From: an uncultured Oscillospiraceae bacterium
GTDB taxonomy: Bacteria > Bacillota > Clostridia > Oscillospirales > Oscillospiraceae
Length of the DNA: 32,483 bases
Reading direction: 5' to 3'
Assembly (NCBI GenBank): GCA_948766235.1
Contig: CAQCFX010000014.1
Location: forward strand, 2,862-35,344
Translations under genes and position numbers: made by a program
Part shown: piece by piece, positions 30,369 to 32,483 of the stretch
How positions within the stretch are numbered: position 1 is the stretch's first letter
Layout: each line of letters opens with the position of its first letter
Notes under the pieces: model-generated
What the model saw: the letters and a program-made list of their open reading frames with translations, nothing else
Databases searched by the model: none
Told to the model about the DNA's origin: nothing

Positions 30369-31721
30369 ATGCCGAAACCCGCCGCCCGCCCCAACCAAGC
30401 CCTGCTGTCCGTCAGCGCCCTGTTCGGGGCGGCGCTGGTACTGTTCGGCTTTTTTCAGGACACCCCCGCCGACATCTTCCAGGGTCTGCGCACCATCGTC
30501 ACCCATGAGGACGTGCTGATTACCGACTACATCGCCATTGCGGGCATGGGGGCCGCCTTTGTCAACGCTGGACTGGTCACGCTCATCAGCGTGCTCATCC
30601 TCAAGCTGGTGGGGGACCCCCTCAACGGCGCCACGCTGGTCACCCTGGGGCTGATGGCGGGCTTTTCCCTGTTCGGCAAGAATATTGTGAACATATGGCC
30701 CATCCTGGTGGGGACCGCCGCCTACGCAGTGCTGAAGCAGGAGACCTTTGCCCACCACGTAAACCTGGCCCTGCGGGCCACCGCCCTGTCCCCGGTGGTC
30801 AGCTTTATGGCGCTGCGCTACAGCCCCTGGCTGGGGGTGGCCACAGGGGTGCTCATCGGTTTTCTCATGCCGCCGGTGGCCGAGCACGCCCACCGGGTGC
30901 AAAACGGCATGAACCTGTACAGCCTGGGCTTTTCCTGCGGGCTGCTGGCCATGATGCTGGTGCCTGCCTTCAAGGCGTTTGGGCTGGAGCCCCAGTCCGC
31001 CCACTACTGGTCCACCGGGAACAACTGTCTGCTGGGCTGGACGCTGGCGGCGCTGTGCGTACTGTTCATCGCGGTGGGACTGTCCCGGAACACGAAAACG
31101 GTGCTGAAAAAATATTGGGCGCTGCTGCACACCTCAGGCCGGGTGCCCAGCGACTACGTGCGCACCTTCACCCCCGGCCCGGTGCTGGTGAACATGGGGG
31201 TGAACGGCCTGATTGCCACCCTGTATATTGTGCTCACGGGGGGCGATTTAAACGGCGCCACCATCGGCGCGATTTTCACCATCATCGGCTTTTCCGGCTA
31301 CGGCAAGCACGCCTTTAACATTGTTCCCGTCATGGCGGGGGTGCTGCTGGGTAGCCTGACCAACCATGTGGAGCTGAACAACAGCTCCCTTCAGCTGGCG
31401 GGGCTGTTCGGCACCACGTTGGCCCCCTTCGCCGGGGTGTTCGGCTGGCCCTTCGGGGTGCTGGCCGGACTGCTCCACTCCTCGGTGGTGCTCCAGGCCG
31501 GGCTGCCGCTGGAGGGGATGAACCTGTACAACAACGGTTTCTCCGGGGGCCTTGTGGCCATTGTGCTCTACCCCATTCTCACCTCGCTGGTGAAGCGCCG
31601 CCGGCCGGTGCTGCTGGAGGAGGACCTGTTCGCCATGTTCGAACAGGACACGCCCCAAGCCGTGGAGGAGCTCCCCGGCAAAGAGGCGGGGGAGGTCCCC
31701 GAGGCTCCCAGCGCAGACTGA
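30369..31721 (+). CDS. DUF1576 family membrane protein with internal duplication
   Basis: A 450-residue membrane protein with about ten to twelve helices, recognised as DUF1576. Two halves repeat each other: LNGATLVTLGLMAGFSLFGK with LNGATIGAIFTIIGFSGYGK, then NIVNIWPILVGT with NIVPVMAGVLLG, and NLYSLGFSCGLLAMMLVP with NLYNNGFSGGLVAIVLYP. Such duplicated membrane cores with conserved Asn-Gly and Gly-Phe-Ser loops suggest a two-fold transporter or channel, but no substrate is known. The C-terminal 45 residues are an acidic, Pro-rich cytosolic tail without homology to the core. It has its own promoter and a strong terminator, so it is monocistronic. Confidence 0.82.
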   Translation: MPKPAARPNQALLSVSALFGAALVLFGFFQDTPADIFQGLRTIVTHEDVLITDYIAIAGMGAAFVNAGLVTLISVLILKLVGDPLNGATLVTLGLMAGFSLFGKNIVNIWPILVGTAAYAVLKQETFAHHVNLALRATALSPVVSFMALRYSPWLGVATGVLIGFLMPPVAEHAHRVQNGMNLYSLGFSCGLLAMMLVPAFKAFGLEPQSAHYWSTGNNCLLGWTLAALCVLFIAVGLSRNTKTVLKKYWALLHTSGRVPSDYVRTFTPGPVLVNMGVNGLIATLYIVLTGGDLNGATIGAIFTIIGFSGYGKHAFNIVPVMAGVLLGSLTNHVELNNSSLQLAGLFGTTLAPFAGVFGWPFGVLAGLLHSSVVLQAGLPLEGMNLYNNGFSGGLVAIVLYPILTSLVKRRRPVLLEEDLFAMFEQDTPQAVEELPGKEAGEVPEAPSAD

Positions 31722-31727
31722 CGTCCG

Positions 31728-31758
31728 CCGCCCTGCCAGGCATGGCAGGGCGGTTTTT
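31728..31758 (+). terminator. Intrinsic terminator of the DUF1576 gene
   Basis: A perfect 11-bp stem (31728-31738 with 31743-31753), 4-base loop GGCA, followed by TTTTT (31754-31758). Confidence 0.95.
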
Positions 31759-31759
31759 C

Positions 31760-31788
31760 TTGCGCGGCGGAAGATTCCCTGATATAAT
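31760..31788 (+). promoter_or_regulatory. Promoter of the WYL-type regulator
   Basis: A perfect TATAAT (31783-31788) lies 17 bases after a weak TTGCGC (31760-31765). AT-rich DNA and CCCCATATATAGG follow, which may contain an operator. Confidence 0.5.
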
Positions 31789-31843
31789 CCCCATATATAG
31801 GACCGATAATCTGATAGCATAGACGGGAAAGGAGGCGGTGGCC

Positions 31844-32483
31844 ATGGCCCAGAGCGCCAATTACAAACGTAAGCTGCCCATTCTGGCAAAGCTGCTGCTG
31901 GAGCGCAGCGATGAGGAGCACCCCATCTCCCGGCAGGAGATGCAGGAGGAGCTGGGACGGTGGGGCCTGTCGGCGGAGCGCAAGAGCCTGTACGACGATA
32001 TGGAGCAGCTGCGGGGGCTGGGGCTGGACGTGCAGGGCAGGCGGGGCCGGGGGGGCGGCTGGTTCATCGGCCAGCGGGACTTTGAGCTGGCGGAGCTGAA
32101 GCTGCTGGTGGACGCGGTGCAGTCCAGCCGCTTTCTCACCAAGCGGAAAAGCGACGCCCTCATCCGCAAGCTGGAGGGGCTGACGTGCATACACCAGGCC
32201 AGGCAGCTTCAGCGGCAGGTGTATGTGGACCGGCGGGTGAAAACCATGAACGAGAGCATTTTTTACAACGTGGACCGGCTGCACGGGGCCATCGCCGCCA
32301 ACCGAATGATTACCTTCCGCTATTTTGAGTACAATGTGAACCGGGAGCGGGTGTTCCGCCGGGAGGGGACGAGATACCGCCTGACCCCCTTCGGCCTGAT
32401 TTGGGACAGCGAAAACTACTACCTGGCGGGATGGGACGAGCTGAGAAAGGAGCTGCGCCACTACCGGGTGGACAAAATGGCGG
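31844..32483 (+). CDS. WYL-domain transcriptional regulator, cut by the window end
   Basis: The first 213 codons of a DeoR-like/WYL regulator; no stop occurs before the edge. The N-terminal winged helix is AQSANYKRKLPILAKLLLE, then ISRQEMQEELGRWGLSAERK and SLYDDMEQLRGLGLDVQ. A middle helical region follows, and the WYL domain begins at about residue 150: ITFRYFEYNVNRERVFRREG, then YRLTPFGLIWDSENYYLAGW. WYL domains bind nucleotides or nucleic acid and often act in DNA-damage or phage-defence regulation. ATG 31844 follows AAAGGAGG. Its target is unknown, but genes to the right of the window are candidates. Confidence 0.88.
   Translation, partial: MAQSANYKRKLPILAKLLLERSDEEHPISRQEMQEELGRWGLSAERKSLYDDMEQLRGLGLDVQGRRGRGGGWFIGQRDFELAELKLLVDAVQSSRFLTKRKSDALIRKLEGLTCIHQARQLQRQVYVDRRVKTMNESIFYNVDRLHGAIAANRMITFRYFEYNVNRERVFRREGTRYRLTPFGLIWDSENYYLAGWDELRKELRHYRVDKMA

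Overview
The window looks like chromosomal DNA of a high-GC, Gram-positive anaerobe of the Clostridia, most likely an Oscillospiraceae relative of Flavonifractor/Lawsonibacter. That placement is inferred from gene content (Rnf-type genes, RNase J, PcrA, many lipoproteins, AGGAGG-type ribosome binding sites), not from a marker gene. No rRNA, tRNA, CRISPR array, insertion sequence or phage gene was found. 

Left part (1-10060). A frameshifted AraC-type regulator runs off the left edge. Next is a seven-gene minus-strand operon (7307 down to 1486): DUF1622 membrane protein, a two-repeat lipoprotein, ApbE flavin transferase, RnfC, RnfD, RnfG and a small multi-spanning membrane protein, closed by a strong hairpin. 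RnfE, RnfA and RnfB, which normally accompany RnfC/D/G, are absent. RnfD, RnfG and (in degenerate form) both repeats of the lipoprotein carry ApbE-type flavinylation motifs. I read this as a route carrying electrons from cytosolic NADH out to extracytosolic flavins. Upstream are a membrane histidine kinase (minus) and a divergent OmpR-type response regulator (plus). 

Middle part (10151-19745). A sigma-54 enhancer-binding protein and a gamma-carbonic-anhydrase/PaaY-like protein form a minus-strand unit. Divergent from them, a near-perfect sigma-54 promoter (12261-12275) precedes a plus-strand operon: cyclase-family hydrolase, GntP-type permease, beta-keto acid cleavage enzyme (BKACE), PduL phosphotransacylase, butyrate kinase, thiolase, a broken HMG-CoA-synthase-like fragment and an OFA-type MFS transporter. 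Together these suggest uptake of an acid or lactone, hydrolysis to a beta-keto acid, acetyl-CoA-dependent cleavage, thiolysis, and ATP formation through acyl phosphate. No oxidoreductase is encoded, which restricts the possible substrates. 

Right part (19900-32483). Mostly housekeeping genes: an ABC-F ATPase with a natural E-to-Q change in its second ATP site, uridine kinase, two tandem DUF4358-like lipoproteins, a 313-bp intergenic region with large nested palindromes, a TetR regulator, a small membrane protein, PcrA helicase, a GNAT acetyltransferase, RNase J (with a terminator-like hairpin in its leader), GreA, a duplicated DUF1576 membrane protein, and a WYL-type regulator cut by the right edge. 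Several sigma-A promoters and bidirectional terminators between convergent genes can be placed from sequence.
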